Assembly: GCA_001897835.1 (NCBI GenBank) | Contig: MKUN01000012.1 | Location: forward strand, 1 to 64,000 | Length of the DNA: 64,000 nucleotides | Reading direction: 5' to 3' | DNA from: Bacteroidetes bacterium 46-16 | Lineage (GTDB): Bacteria > Bacteroidota > Bacteroidia > Chitinophagales > Chitinophagaceae | Part shown: in pieces, positions 56,242 to 64,000 of the stretch | Position numbering within the stretch: position 1 is the first letter of the stretch | How the letters are laid out: the number at the start of each line of letters is the position of its first letter | Program-made: the position numbers and the translations under genes | Notes under the pieces: generated by a model | What the model was told of the DNA's origin: nothing | Seen by the model: the letters and a program-made list of their open reading frames with translations, nothing else | The model's database searches: none

Positions 56242-57372
56242 TTATTCGCCGGTATATGTAATGCGGTAAATAGCATTGTTCTTATCATCGGAAACCAGTA
56301 GTGAACCATCATTCAGTTGCAGGATATCTACCGGCCGTCCCCAGGCACTTCCATCTTTGAGCCAGCCTTCGGCAAATACTTCATAGCTTTTGGCCGTATC
56401 GCCCGCAAGCCTTACGAGTGTGATCCTGTAACCTATGGCTGTGCTCCTGTTCCATGAGCCATGCTCTGCTATGAATACCTGGTTCTTATATTCCGCTGGG
56501 AACATATTGCCTGTATAGAACTTCATGCCCAGTGCAGCCACATGCGGCCCCAGGCGGGCAACCGGTGGTGTGAATTCATCGCAGCTATACCTGTCGCCAT
56601 ACTTAGGGTCTTTGATATAACCGGCATGGCAATAAGGATAGCCAAAATTCATGTCTTTATGCGGGGCATGGTTGAGTTCATCGGGTGGCAGGTCGTCGCC
56701 CAGCAAGTCACGCCCGTTGTCGGTGAACCATAAATCATTTGTACCGGGCTGCCATGTAAAACCTACAGTATTACGAATGCCCTTTGCAAAAACCTCGAAG
56801 CCAGTGCCATCAGGGTTTATCCTGGTTATGGAGGCGTAGCGGGGATCGTGCTCATTGTCGTCGCATATATTGCAAGGGGCACCTACGGGTATGTATAATT
56901 TGCCATCAGGGCCGAAGGCAATATATTTCCAGCCGTGATGCTCATCGGCAGGGTAGCCATCATAGACCAATACCGGTTTGGGTGGGTTGGCAAGGTGGTC
57001 CTCTATATCATCAAGACGCCATATCTTACTTATTTCGGCTATATACAAGGATCCGTTATGAAATGCAACGCCATTGGGCGTATTCATGCCACTGGCAATG
57101 ATGTATTTTTTATCTGCAATGCCATCATGGTCGCTATCGGTGAGTGCATATACTTTATCAAGTTCCCGGGTGCCCACAAAGAGGGTCCCCTTTGCACCCA
57201 TGGTAATAGAACGTGCATTCTCTACATCTTGGGCAAAATAACTGATGTGGAAACCCGGCGGCAATTTGATGGAAGCCAATTTTTCGTTCGCTTCCTTATT
57301 TTGGGCATTATTGCGGCAGGAGAGTGTCAGTAGCAAGGGTATTGTAAAAGTGATGATAGCCAGGCGTTTCAT
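56242..57372 (-). CDS. Sorbosone/glucose dehydrogenase-like lipoprotein (PQQ-type propeller)
   Basis: 376 residues. Lipobox LLTLSC (Cys at 19). The body is a six-bladed-propeller type: FHISYFAQDVENARSITMGA, KGTLFVGTRELDKVYAL, PNGVAFHNGSLYIAEISKIW, KYIAFGPDGKLYIPVGAPCN, NTVGFTWQPGTNDLWFTDN and DGSLLVSDDKNNAIYRITY, the pattern of soluble PQQ-dependent aldose/sorbosone dehydrogenases. No pqq genes were seen. An HDP..YAS motif supports the family. Substrate not known. Confidence 0.86.
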   Translation of the reverse strand: MKRLAIITFTIPLLLTLSCRNNAQNKEANEKLASIKLPPGFHISYFAQDVENARSITMGAKGTLFVGTRELDKVYALTDSDHDGIADKKYIIASGMNTPNGVAFHNGSLYIAEISKIWRLDDIEDHLANPPKPVLVYDGYPADEHHGWKYIAFGPDGKLYIPVGAPCNICDDNEHDPRYASITRINPDGTGFEVFAKGIRNTVGFTWQPGTNDLWFTDNGRDLLGDDLPPDELNHAPHKDMNFGYPYCHAGYIKDPKYGDRYSCDEFTPPVARLGPHVAALGMKFYTGNMFPAEYKNQVFIAEHGSWNRSTAIGYRITLVRLAGDTAKSYEVFAEGWLKDGSAWGRPVDILQLNDGSLLVSDDKNNAIYRITYTGE

Positions 57373-57642
57373 GTAGATGCTTATTATATTAAATATACTA
57401 AATCCGGGTGAAGGGTGCAGGTGGTCAAACGGTATGATGATTTGTTTTGTCTTGCTAATGAGTTGTTAACCAGTTGAAAAGAACCTGTTAATTGTATTGA
57501 AATATAGCAAGCGTGTTTCGTTGAAAGGAGATATTTGTATTGCTCAGAGAACAGTTTTTTCATACGAAATCTTATCATTTAATCAAGACAAAAGTCCTTC
57601 GCAGCAATGCGGAGGATTTTCTTTTTAACATATCTTCATGCC

Positions 57643-58326
57643 ATGCAAAACCTTTTGTTATTACATGGCGCTATTGGTGCAGCCGATCAATTGCAACCAC
57701 TGGCCGATGCGCTCAGCGGGAACTATAAAGTTCATACCCTCAACCTTTCGGGGCATGGGGGTAGGGCATTTCCCGAAGCTACATTTTCTATACCCTTATT
57801 TGCTACAGAGGTATTGCAACTGATGGAAAACGAAGGGTTGGAAGATATGTCGATATTTGGCTATAGTATGGGCGGTTATGTTGCCATATACCTTGCAAGG
57901 CATTACCCGGAGCGGATACAAAAGGTAGTGACCCTGGCTACAAAATTTCACTGGGATGAAGATGTAGCCGCAAAGGAGGTGCAAATGCTGAATGCGGAGA
58001 AAATAATGGAAAAGCTGCCCGCCTTTGCCACAACGCTTAAAGAACGCCATGCACCGAACGACTGGAGGATTGTGCTATCTAAAACCGCCGAGTTGCTTGC
58101 CTCACTGGGAAGGGAAAATACTTTGAAAGTTGAAGATTATAAAGCAATACAGGTCCCATCATTGCTGCTGCTGGGTGACCGGGACAGGATGGTGAGTCTT
58201 GAGGAAACAGTGACCGTATATAAGGCCCTGCCCAATGCACAAATGACTGTGCTGCCGGGAACACCACATCCTATTGAGCAAGTGGATACGGAACTGCTGG
58301 CTTATTTTATAAAACGTTTTATTTGA
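57643..58326 (+). CDS. Alpha/beta hydrolase (esterase/lipase-like)
   Basis: 227 residues from the ATG at 57643. The oxyanion segment LLLLHGAIGA and the nucleophile elbow GYSMGGYVAIYL (Ser) are clear. The Asp may be in LLLGDRDRMVSL, and the His in PGTPHPIEQ. Cytoplasmic. A short gene upstream reading of the same strand was discounted. The 22-bp gap to DUF3052 suggests co-transcription. Substrate unknown. Confidence 0.85.
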   Translation: MQNLLLLHGAIGAADQLQPLADALSGNYKVHTLNLSGHGGRAFPEATFSIPLFATEVLQLMENEGLEDMSIFGYSMGGYVAIYLARHYPERIQKVVTLATKFHWDEDVAAKEVQMLNAEKIMEKLPAFATTLKERHAPNDWRIVLSKTAELLASLGRENTLKVEDYKAIQVPSLLLLGDRDRMVSLEETVTVYKALPNAQMTVLPGTPHPIEQVDTELLAYFIKRFI

Positions 58327-58347
58327 TCGCGAACCCGGTTTGATATT

Positions 58348-58758
58348 ATGGCAGGCTATTCAACCACACCACTGGCAAAAAAGTTAGGTATCAAAGAAGG
58401 CTTTGTAATAGGGCTTGTGAATGCACCTGAACATTATTTGGAGCTGTTTACAGACCTGCCTGAAAGTATTGAAATATCTGCAGGTAAAAGAACGCCTAAA
58501 GACCTTATTCATTTTTTCACTAAAGAGGAGAAACAACTGCTAAGGGTATTGCCCATATTAAAAGTGCAGATCAAACAAGAGGGTATGATATGGGTATCGT
58601 GGCCTAAGAAGACAGCTAAAGTAAGCACTGATGTTACAGAAGATATTATCAGGGACTATGCCTTAAGCATAGGTCTTGTAGATATAAAAGTATGTGCGGT
58701 GGATGAGGTATGGTCGGGTTTAAAACTGGTGATACCGTTAAAAGACAGGAAAAAATAA
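58348..58758 (+). CDS. DUF3052 family protein
   Basis: 136 residues. The start MAGYSTTPLAKKLGIKEGFVI and the end RDYALSIGLVDIKVCAVDEVWSGLKLVIP match the DUF3052 family, which has no known biochemical function. It is small, without a membrane segment. It ends at a strong terminator, 22 bp after the hydrolase gene. Confidence 0.85.
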   Translation: MAGYSTTPLAKKLGIKEGFVIGLVNAPEHYLELFTDLPESIEISAGKRTPKDLIHFFTKEEKQLLRVLPILKVQIKQEGMIWVSWPKKTAKVSTDVTEDIIRDYALSIGLVDIKVCAVDEVWSGLKLVIPLKDRKK

Positions 58759-58767
58759 ATAGAAATG

Positions 58768-58799
58768 AAAAGCCCCCTGTTTTGCAGGGGGCTTTTTTA
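58768..58799. terminator. Bidirectional terminator (21-nt core repeated)
   Basis: Stem AAAAGCCCCCTG / CAGGGGGCTTTT with loop TTTTG (58768-58796). Its 21-nt core GCCCCCTG-TTTTG-CAGGGGGC is identical to the one at 13485-13505. Confidence 0.85.
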
Positions 58800-58818
58800 T
58801 TGAAGCAGTATTGTCTTA

Positions 58819-59412
58819 TTATTTTTTATCAGCACCGGCTTTAGCTTCTTCAGTTTCGGCCTGGCGCAGTGCACGCGTTGTAACTACAGATGCTATCGGG
58901 ATACGCGGAGAGTTCATCACCTCCATGTTCTCTGCATTAACATCCTGAACGCGCACGTTCTCACCTATCTGGAGGTTGTCGATATTTACTTCGATGTTCT
59001 CTGCAAGATATTTGGGCAGTACGCGTACTTTGAGTGTTTTGGCTTTTACAACCAAGCGGCCACCTGCTTTTACACCTTCGGGCTGGCCGGTGAATTTCAG
59101 GGGCAGGTCTGCGATGACTTTACGGTCTTCAACCAGCTCAAGAAAATCAACATGGCTCAATTCATCCGTAACCACATCAAACTGCAGGTCTTTCATGATG
59201 GTACGGTATTCTTTGCCATCTACTGTGATCTCTGCTACCTGGAAGTCGGGTGTGTACACCAGCGGGCGCAGGGCCATTGATGGTGCAGCAAAGTGAATTG
59301 TTTCTTTACCGCCATAAATTACGGCAGGTACCATTCCTTCAGAACGAAGCTGGCGTGTAGCTTTTTTACCAATTTCGCTTCTTTTTTGTCCTTCGATCTT
59401 TACACTTTTCAT
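58819..59412 (-). CDS. rplY: 50S ribosomal protein L25/general stress protein Ctc
   Basis: 197 residues, the long Ctc form: an L25 5S-rRNA-binding domain (KSVKIEGQKRSEIGKKATRQ, EGMVPAVIYGG) plus a C-terminal TL5-like beta domain (ENIEVNIDNLQIGENVRVQDV). It lies downstream of prs in the same orientation, the ancestral prs-ctc order also seen in Bacillus. The expected pth gene is absent here. The tail (EEAKAGADKK) is acidic/basic and flexible. Confidence 0.93.
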   Translation of the reverse strand: MKSVKIEGQKRSEIGKKATRQLRSEGMVPAVIYGGKETIHFAAPSMALRPLVYTPDFQVAEITVDGKEYRTIMKDLQFDVVTDELSHVDFLELVEDRKVIADLPLKFTGQPEGVKAGGRLVVKAKTLKVRVLPKYLAENIEVNIDNLQIGENVRVQDVNAENMEVMNSPRIPIASVVTTRALRQAETEEAKAGADKK

Positions 59413-59564
59413 TTTTAGTGTTTTTTCTTTTCAGCGCCGGTCGCATATCCGTCAAACATCCGGACGTTGAAAACGTTTTTCTAATTAAGGTATCCCTTTA
59501 AGGGGACGGATTTTGTTGTATAAACAGAACTCCTGGCCTCCCTAACGGGAGGAAAGAAATATTG

Positions 59565-59595
59565 TTAAAAACCTTAGCCCTTTAGGGCTGAGGTT
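59565..59595 (-). terminator. Terminator between prs and rplY
   Basis: Stem AACCTTAGCCC / GGGCTGAGGTT with loop TTTA (59570-59595) and a T-run on the minus strand. It lies directly after the prs stop. It may attenuate rplY. Confidence 0.7.
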
Positions 59596-60540
59596 CTATT
59601 TCCTATTACTATGAATAAATAAAGAACTTATCGACTTGTTCTCAAAAGTATTGCGTATGGCTACAGCAAAAAGCTCAGCTGTGGGCAACACTTTTATTTT
59701 AGAACAGTTTCCCTTCAGTGGTATCGTATCGCAAACAACGAGTTCTTCAAGCTGAGAATTCTCGATGTTCTCATAAGCTTTGCCGCTTAAAACGGGGTGT
59801 GTACAAAATGCCCTTACGGACAAAGCACCACGTTCTTTGATTATAGCGGCCGATTTGCTCAGCGTCCCGGCTGTGTCGCATATATCATCGATCAATATCA
59901 CGTTCTTTCCGCTCACATCACCAATCACCGTCATTGCAGCTATCTCGTTTGCACGCTTGCGTTGTTTATCGCATATCACCATATCCACCTCAAAATACTT
60001 GGCCACTTCGCGCACACGATTGGTACTGCCTACGTCGGGGGACGCAAAGATAAGGTTTTCGATCTTAAGATTATCAATATATGGTATGAAAACCGCCGAA
60101 CTATCAAGGTGATCAACAGGTATATCAAAAAAACCTTGAATTTGAGGTGCATGCAGGTCCATGGTCATGATCCTGTTGGCCCCTGCGGTAGTAAGCAGGT
60201 TGGCTACAAGTTTGGAGGCAATGGAGACCCTGGGCTTGTCTTTACGGTCCTGACGGGCAAAGCCAAAGTAGGGGATTACCGCTGTAATATAGCCTGCGGA
60301 AGCCCTGCGGGCCGCATCTATCATCATCAACAGTTCCATAAGGTTGTCGCTGGGGGCAAAGGTAGATTGCACCAGGAAAACATAATCGCCACGTATAGAT
60401 TCCTTAAATACCGGCTGGAATTCACCATCGCTGAACTTTTGAATATCCACCTGTCCGAGTGTTTTACCAAAGTTTTTTGCGATCTGCTCGGCAAGGTAAT
60501 GAGAACCTGTACCTGAAAATATTTTTACTGATGGCTGCAT
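59596..60540 (-). CDS. prs: Ribose-phosphate pyrophosphokinase (PRPP synthase)
   Basis: 314 residues. It makes PRPP from ribose-5-phosphate and ATP. Visible: KIFSGTGSHYLAEQIAK, FSDGEFQPVFKESIRG, ARRASAGYITAVIPYFGFARQDRKDKPR, MDLHAPQIQGFFD, ASPDVGSTNRVRE and VILIDDICDTAGTL, the PRPP loop. All motifs are intact. It is upstream of rplY, with which it may be partly coupled. Confidence 0.96.
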   Translation of the reverse strand: MQPSVKIFSGTGSHYLAEQIAKNFGKTLGQVDIQKFSDGEFQPVFKESIRGDYVFLVQSTFAPSDNLMELLMMIDAARRASAGYITAVIPYFGFARQDRKDKPRVSIASKLVANLLTTAGANRIMTMDLHAPQIQGFFDIPVDHLDSSAVFIPYIDNLKIENLIFASPDVGSTNRVREVAKYFEVDMVICDKQRKRANEIAAMTVIGDVSGKNVILIDDICDTAGTLSKSAAIIKERGALSVRAFCTHPVLSGKAYENIENSQLEELVVCDTIPLKGNCSKIKVLPTAELFAVAIRNTFENKSISSLFIHSNRK

Positions 60541-60644
60541 ATGTATAGATGGTATGAATGGACTGCAAAATTAGGTAAACGAAGCATTTGTCAAAACCTG
60601 TTTTTAAGATAATGCTTAAAGTGGGCATATTAGCGCATCAGTAG

Positions 60645-60652
60645 TACCTTTG
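60645..60652 (+). promoter_or_regulatory. Possible -7 box (TACCTTTG) before the OsmC gene
   Basis: TAnnTTTG match 27 bases before the ATG at 60680. No TTG at the best spacing upstream; support is partial. Confidence 0.35.
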
Positions 60653-60679
60653 CTCATCAATTAACTAAAACAGATATTC

Positions 60680-61090
60680 ATGAAACGTAATGCTACTGCC
60701 GTATGGAACGGCTCAGGAAAAGAAGGTAATGGTACACTCAGCACACAGAGCACCCTGCTGAGCAATGCGCAATATTCATACAAAAGCCGTTTTGAAGAAG
60801 GTGTTGGTACCAACCCCGAGGAGTTAATGGCCGCTGCACATGCGGGTTGTTTCAGTATGAAGCTTTCTTTTGTACTTGGCGCTGCAGGTTTCACACCTGA
60901 TGAAATAAAGACAGACTGTGTGATAACGCTTGAGAACGGTGCTATAACTAAAAGTGAGCTTACAACCCGTGCAAAAGTGCCCGGTATAGATGCCGCAAAA
61001 TTCAAAGAGTGTGCTGAGGATGCAAAAGCCAACTGCCCCGTGTCGAAGGCCTATAGCATGGAGATAACTTTGGATGCTGCTTTAGTTTAA
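60680..61090 (+). CDS. OsmC family peroxide-resistance protein
   Basis: 136 residues. Two redox Cys at 57 (AAHAGCFSMKLSF) and 119 (KANCPVSKAYS), as in the OsmC/Ohr family that reduces organic hydroperoxides. The EELMAAAHAGC segment fits the OsmC branch more than Ohr. The protein likely works as a dimer in the cytoplasm. It is a stand-alone gene with its own terminator. The reductant is unknown. Confidence 0.9.
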   Translation: MKRNATAVWNGSGKEGNGTLSTQSTLLSNAQYSYKSRFEEGVGTNPEELMAAAHAGCFSMKLSFVLGAAGFTPDEIKTDCVITLENGAITKSELTTRAKVPGIDAAKFKECAEDAKANCPVSKAYSMEITLDAALV

Positions 61091-61439
61091 GTTCAACATC
61101 ATCCTTCGACTATATATTTAAGGTTCTGCCCCCCCGGCAGAGCCTTTATTTTATCCACATTTTTTAACTAAAAAGTAACATTTTTAAATATTGAATGTAT
61201 ATATATGGCATATTCATATGATTGTATTGCAGGTTTTGGAGGTGAAAAAAGAGCGTTTAAAGGGGGTGAATTTTTTTTGTTTTTATGCAAAAAGCGATTG
61301 ATATTTGGTTAAAATATCCCTCCTTATTAGCTCGAAACAAGGAAACTGTGCAGAGAGAAAAGTGAAAAAGGATAGTTTTTGTTAAATGTTTTTTCTAAAT
61401 TTCGTAATTACTTATTGATTCTTTCATAACCATTCTTGT
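61091..61439. other. AT-rich gene-free region
   Basis: About 350 bases. The left part holds the OsmC terminator. The rest (61150-61439) is AT-rich with T-runs and no ORF. It should contain the promoter of the following gene. I see no RNA gene. Confidence 0.5.
61120..61152 (+). terminator. Terminator of OsmC gene
   Basis: Stem AAGGTTCTGCC / GGCAGAGCCTT (61120-61146) with one internal mismatch and a 5-nt C-loop, followed by T-rich sequence. Confidence 0.75.
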
Positions 61440-62078
61440 ATGGGATACAAATCGTTTGTTAGCTTGAACATCGCCATAATAGGCGAGGGTACTGTAAGCG
61501 AAAACATGGCACAGTGCCTTGCAAAAGCAGGTCATGAGATATACCTGGGCCTAAGGGAAGAGGGCGCTGTCTCCGAATCGCTGCTTGAAAAATTTGAGAA
61601 TATACATGCCTGTACTGTGGGTTTTGCATCATCAGAAGCAGATATCATTGTCATAGCTATACCCGCAGAGGAAGTACGCGAGATGGCCTACCAGATGGAT
61701 GATGTACGTAAGAAGATCATCATAGGGGCAACAGGCAATGTGTATCCGAAACCCGTAGAGTTCGTACATACGATCAATGCGATAAAAGCCATCACCGGTG
61801 CTGAGCATGTGGTGAAGTGTTTTAACTGCGCAGGTTACGAGGATATATTGAAGTCCTCGTTCAGAAAGCAGGGTGTAGATATGTTTGTAGCAGGCGATAG
61901 CAAAAAAGCGAAGGAGATGGTGAAGCTGCTTGCAAAAGATATGGGCTTTGCGAATTGTTATGATTTTGGTGATAATGATACAGTACCTCTGCTGGAAGAT
62001 ATGGCTAAGTGCTGGTACAACCTCGCAATAACGCAGAAGCTGGGAGAAAAGATATCCTTTAAGCTGGTAAGAAAATAA
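61440..62078 (+). CDS. NADPH-dependent F420 reductase-like Rossmann protein
   Basis: 212 residues. The start LNIAIIGEGTVSENMAQCLAK is a dinucleotide-binding fold. EADIIVIAIPAEEVREMAYQ and VVKCFNCAGYEDIL fit the F420-oxidoreductase (NAD-binding) family. Bacteroidota do not usually make F420, so the true substrate may be another hydride carrier. Its C-terminus is short. The next gene is convergent. Confidence 0.8.
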   Translation: MGYKSFVSLNIAIIGEGTVSENMAQCLAKAGHEIYLGLREEGAVSESLLEKFENIHACTVGFASSEADIIVIAIPAEEVREMAYQMDDVRKKIIIGATGNVYPKPVEFVHTINAIKAITGAEHVVKCFNCAGYEDILKSSFRKQGVDMFVAGDSKKAKEMVKLLAKDMGFANCYDFGDNDTVPLLEDMAKCWYNLAITQKLGEKISFKLVRK

Positions 62079-62093
62079 TTTCCCAAAAAAGAT

Positions 62094-62813
62094 CTATTGG
62101 TTGCCAGCAAGTATGTCGGCAATATGCAGGGTTTGCAAGGGCAAACCCTGTTTATCTATATAGGCCTGTAAATGCATAAGGCAAGAGGCATCGGTAGATA
62201 TGATATATTTTGCGCCGGCATCTAATGCGCTTTGTGTCTTCACCTGTGCCATGCCCGTGGAAATAGCCTCGAACTTTACGGCAAAGGTGCCACCGAAGCC
62301 GCAACAAGTTTCTGCTTCTTTCATCTCGGTGAGCTCAAGGCCCCTTACATTTTGCAGTAGTTTTCTCGGGGCCTGTTTTATGTCGCATTCCCTTAAGGCG
62401 CCGCAGGCATCGTGATATGTGGCCCTGCCGTTAAATACCGCGCCAAGGTCCTCCACTTTAAGTACATCAACTATGAACTCTGTGAACTCATACATCTTTT
62501 CCTGTACACCGATGCACTGGTTATGCTCCGAGCTGTTATCGAACAGCTTATCGTAATGATTGCGTACATAGCCAGCGCATGAGCCTCCCGGGGTAACTAT
62601 ATAACTGCTGCTGTTAAAATCATGCAGAAATTTATGCCCTACCGCTTTTGCTTCGTTCCGGTAACCAGCGTTGAATGCCGGCTGCCCGCAGCAGGTTTGC
62701 CGGTTGTTATATACGAGCTCGCAGCCAAGTTGCTCCAATACTTTCGCCATATTCATACCCGTTTGCGGGTATAACTGGTCGATAAAGCATGGTATGAATA
62801 ACTGTACTTTCAT
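62094..62813 (-). CDS. LldE/LutA-like (Fe-S)-binding oxidoreductase subunit
   Basis: 239 residues from the ATG at 62813. Two CCG cysteine-rich modules, QTCCGQPAFNAG and EAETCCGFGGTFAVKF, probably ligate a 4Fe-4S cluster. The start MKVQLFIPCFIDQLYPQ is typical of LldE/LutA, part of L-lactate oxidation complexes. LutB and LutC genes are not adjacent. It follows ribH by 25 bp, so it may share its transcript. Confidence 0.88.
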   Translation of the reverse strand: MKVQLFIPCFIDQLYPQTGMNMAKVLEQLGCELVYNNRQTCCGQPAFNAGYRNEAKAVGHKFLHDFNSSSYIVTPGGSCAGYVRNHYDKLFDNSSEHNQCIGVQEKMYEFTEFIVDVLKVEDLGAVFNGRATYHDACGALRECDIKQAPRKLLQNVRGLELTEMKEAETCCGFGGTFAVKFEAISTGMAQVKTQSALDAGAKYIISTDASCLMHLQAYIDKQGLPLQTLHIADILAGNQ

Positions 62814-62838
62814 TTGTTCGTTTAGCGTTTCCGGCATT

Positions 62839-63351
62839 TTAATGCCCGGTTCCGTTCAGTTTGCGTGCCTGTGCGATCATTTTCAATGCTGTAACAGCGG
62901 CCTCTTCACCTTTATGGCCATGTGTGCCGCCCAGGCGTTCCCAGGCCTGAGCCTCATCATCAAGCGTTAGCACGCCAAATATAACCGGTACCGGTAATGA
63001 CAGGTTGAGTTGTGTGATACCTTCGGTTACGGACTGGCAAACATAGTCGAAATGGGGTGTGCCGCCACGAATCACTGCACCAAAGGCGATAATGGCTTCG
63101 GGTAGTTCATTTTTCTTTTGGCAATGCTCCCATAGCATCCTGCAGCCGAAAGCCAGCTCGAAACAGCCGGGCACAGCAAGTTTCGCAACGATATCGCCGC
63201 CAAACTCGTGTATGGTGCCTTCACAGCCATTGAGCAGTTCCTGTACGATCTTATCGTTCCATTCGGTATGGACAATAGCTACTTTGGCCAGCTTGAGGCT
63301 GCTGAGCATGCTTGTATCGTGCAGTGATGTACTGTGTTGTGATCGTGCCAT
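62839..63351 (-). CDS. ribH: 6,7-dimethyl-8-ribityllumazine synthase
   Basis: 170 residues. It condenses 5-amino-6-ribitylamino-uracil with dihydroxybutanone phosphate in riboflavin synthesis. Seen: AIVHTEWNDKIVQELL, VPGCFELAFGCRML, GAVIRGGTPHFDYVC (catalytic His100), PVIFGVLTLDDEAQAWERLGG. All motifs are intact. No other rib gene is nearby. The upstream neighbour on the same strand is a TPR protein. Confidence 0.95.
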   Translation of the reverse strand: MARSQHSTSLHDTSMLSSLKLAKVAIVHTEWNDKIVQELLNGCEGTIHEFGGDIVAKLAVPGCFELAFGCRMLWEHCQKKNELPEAIIAFGAVIRGGTPHFDYVCQSVTEGITQLNLSLPVPVIFGVLTLDDEAQAWERLGGTHGHKGEEAAVTALKMIAQARKLNGTGH

Positions 63352-63409
63352 AAAAAAATATCCCTTTATGCCAAAGGTATAAAGGGATTTTTATAAAAGA
63401 GGTAAGCTG

Positions 63410-64000
63410 TTAATTAAGTGTGCCCAGCCTTGCCAGGTAGCGATCGATGTCGCGAGCCTGGTCGCTGTTGGGGTATTCATCGCGTATGCGGGTGTACATT
63501 TTTTTAGCTTCATCTGGCTGGTTCTGGCTTTCGTAAGCAAGACCTGCGCGGAAAAGATAAGTGGGTGTTAATACTACATCATCCTTATCGGATGCTGCTT
63601 TGGTATAGTATTCTACACCTTTTTTTGCATTCCCTGTTTCCATGTAAGCGTCACCCATTGCACCGTATGCTGCGCTCTGTACGGGGGTGCCTTTGCCGTC
63701 AAAATCTTCCAGCTCGCTGATCGCCTTTTTGAAGTTGCCCTGGTGTAAATAGCTGAGGCCGACATAATAATGGCAAAGATTGGCCTGGCGTGTGCCGCTA
63801 TATTTTTTCATTATTTTCAGGAAGCCTATATGCTGGCCATCACCGTTAAGTGCCTTATCAAGCGAATCGGCCGCAAAATACATTTGAGGGTAGTGCATGG
63901 CTGTAGCCGCTTTTTCTTCGCGGGGGGCTTTGTATAGCCTGAAGTAGGCTAATGTACCTACAATAAGCAGCAGTACTACCGTGGTGATGGTATTAATGCG
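63410..64000 (-). CDS. TPR-repeat membrane-anchored protein (5' end outside window)
   Basis: The frame is open to the end of the window, giving 196 residues. The start in the window has a membrane helix (TVVLLLIVGTLAYF), followed by TPR-like pairs (NLCHYYVGLSYLHQGNFKKA, AAYGAMGDAYMETGNAKKG, TYLFRAGLAYESQNQPDEAK, YTRIRDEYPNSDQARDIDRY). It resembles YfgM-like or Bam-associated TPR proteins, exported with one membrane anchor. The ATG at 63898 is internal. Confidence 0.88.
   Translation of the reverse strand, partial: RINTITTVVLLLIVGTLAYFRLYKAPREEKAATAMHYPQMYFAADSLDKALNGDGQHIGFLKIMKKYSGTRQANLCHYYVGLSYLHQGNFKKAISELEDFDGKGTPVQSAAYGAMGDAYMETGNAKKGVEYYTKAASDKDDVVLTPTYLFRAGLAYESQNQPDEAKKMYTRIRDEYPNSDQARDIDRYLARLGTLN

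Noticed and set aside
59797-60516. Plus-strand ORF of 239 codons over prs
   Set aside because: It is a shadow of prs, which is clearly real on the minus strand.

Overview
The window looks like a chromosomal segment of a Bacteroidota bacterium, probably of the Chitinophagales/Chitinophagaceae kind. The reasons are two secreted proteins with type IX secretion (T9SS) C-terminal sorting domains, an S16 protein with a long acidic C-terminal tail, promoters of the TTG-N19/20-TAnnTTTG type, two DUF983 proteins, a YXWGXW-repeat protein and many short lipoproteins. There are no rRNA genes, no CRISPR array, no transposase and no phage structural genes. One tRNA gene (Lys, CTT anticodon) is present.

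Layout. 1-2284: end of a histidine kinase, a receiver-kinase hybrid and a single-domain response regulator. 2300-9215: TraB/GumN-like protein and ZIP transporter; then YqgE, a lipoprotein, UvrC, DUF983 and biotin carboxylase. 9291-12825: a membrane histidine kinase/response regulator pair, tRNA-Lys and MtaB. 12923-18227: lipoprotein, outer-membrane protein, PurM and a large SPFH protein, ending in dispersed repeats. 18228-25465: GNAT, small proteins, second DUF983, secreted T9SS protein, esterase-like protein, DUF4056-like protein and a methyltransferase. 25566-29208: cold-shock protein and a second copy of the kinase/regulator cassette extended by a receiver-adenylate cyclase. 29538-33879: T9SS protein, M56 (BlaR1-like) peptidase with paired operators, and an HTH protein whose C-terminal half is built partly from palindromic repeats.

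34135-37685 is an AT-rich two-gene unit: an FAD-dependent oxidoreductase with a nucleoside-deoxyribosyltransferase-like tail, and a large protein ending in a nucleoside-phosphorylase domain. It sits between the repeat-rich HTH gene and the housekeeping gene ffh and looks horizontally acquired. It is the best candidate here for an undescribed, possibly anti-phage, system.

37798-43032: ffh, rpsP and a glycosyltransferase pair. 43140-45533: a MauE-thioredoxin fusion and four tandem paralogous cysteine-containing lipoproteins. 45884-54099: rpoB-rpoC, not preceded by rplJ-rplL. 54147-64000: lipoprotein, YXWGXW protein with 81-bp repeats, sorbosone-dehydrogenase-like protein, hydrolase, DUF3052, ribosomal L25/Ctc and Prs, an OsmC protein, an F420-reductase-like protein, an LldE-like protein, RibH and the start of a TPR protein.

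The signalling genes are the main accessory theme: six proteins with receiver domains or kinase cores fall into three clusters, two of which are duplicates of each other. Most other genes are single-copy housekeeping functions separated by strong, often bidirectional, hairpin terminators.
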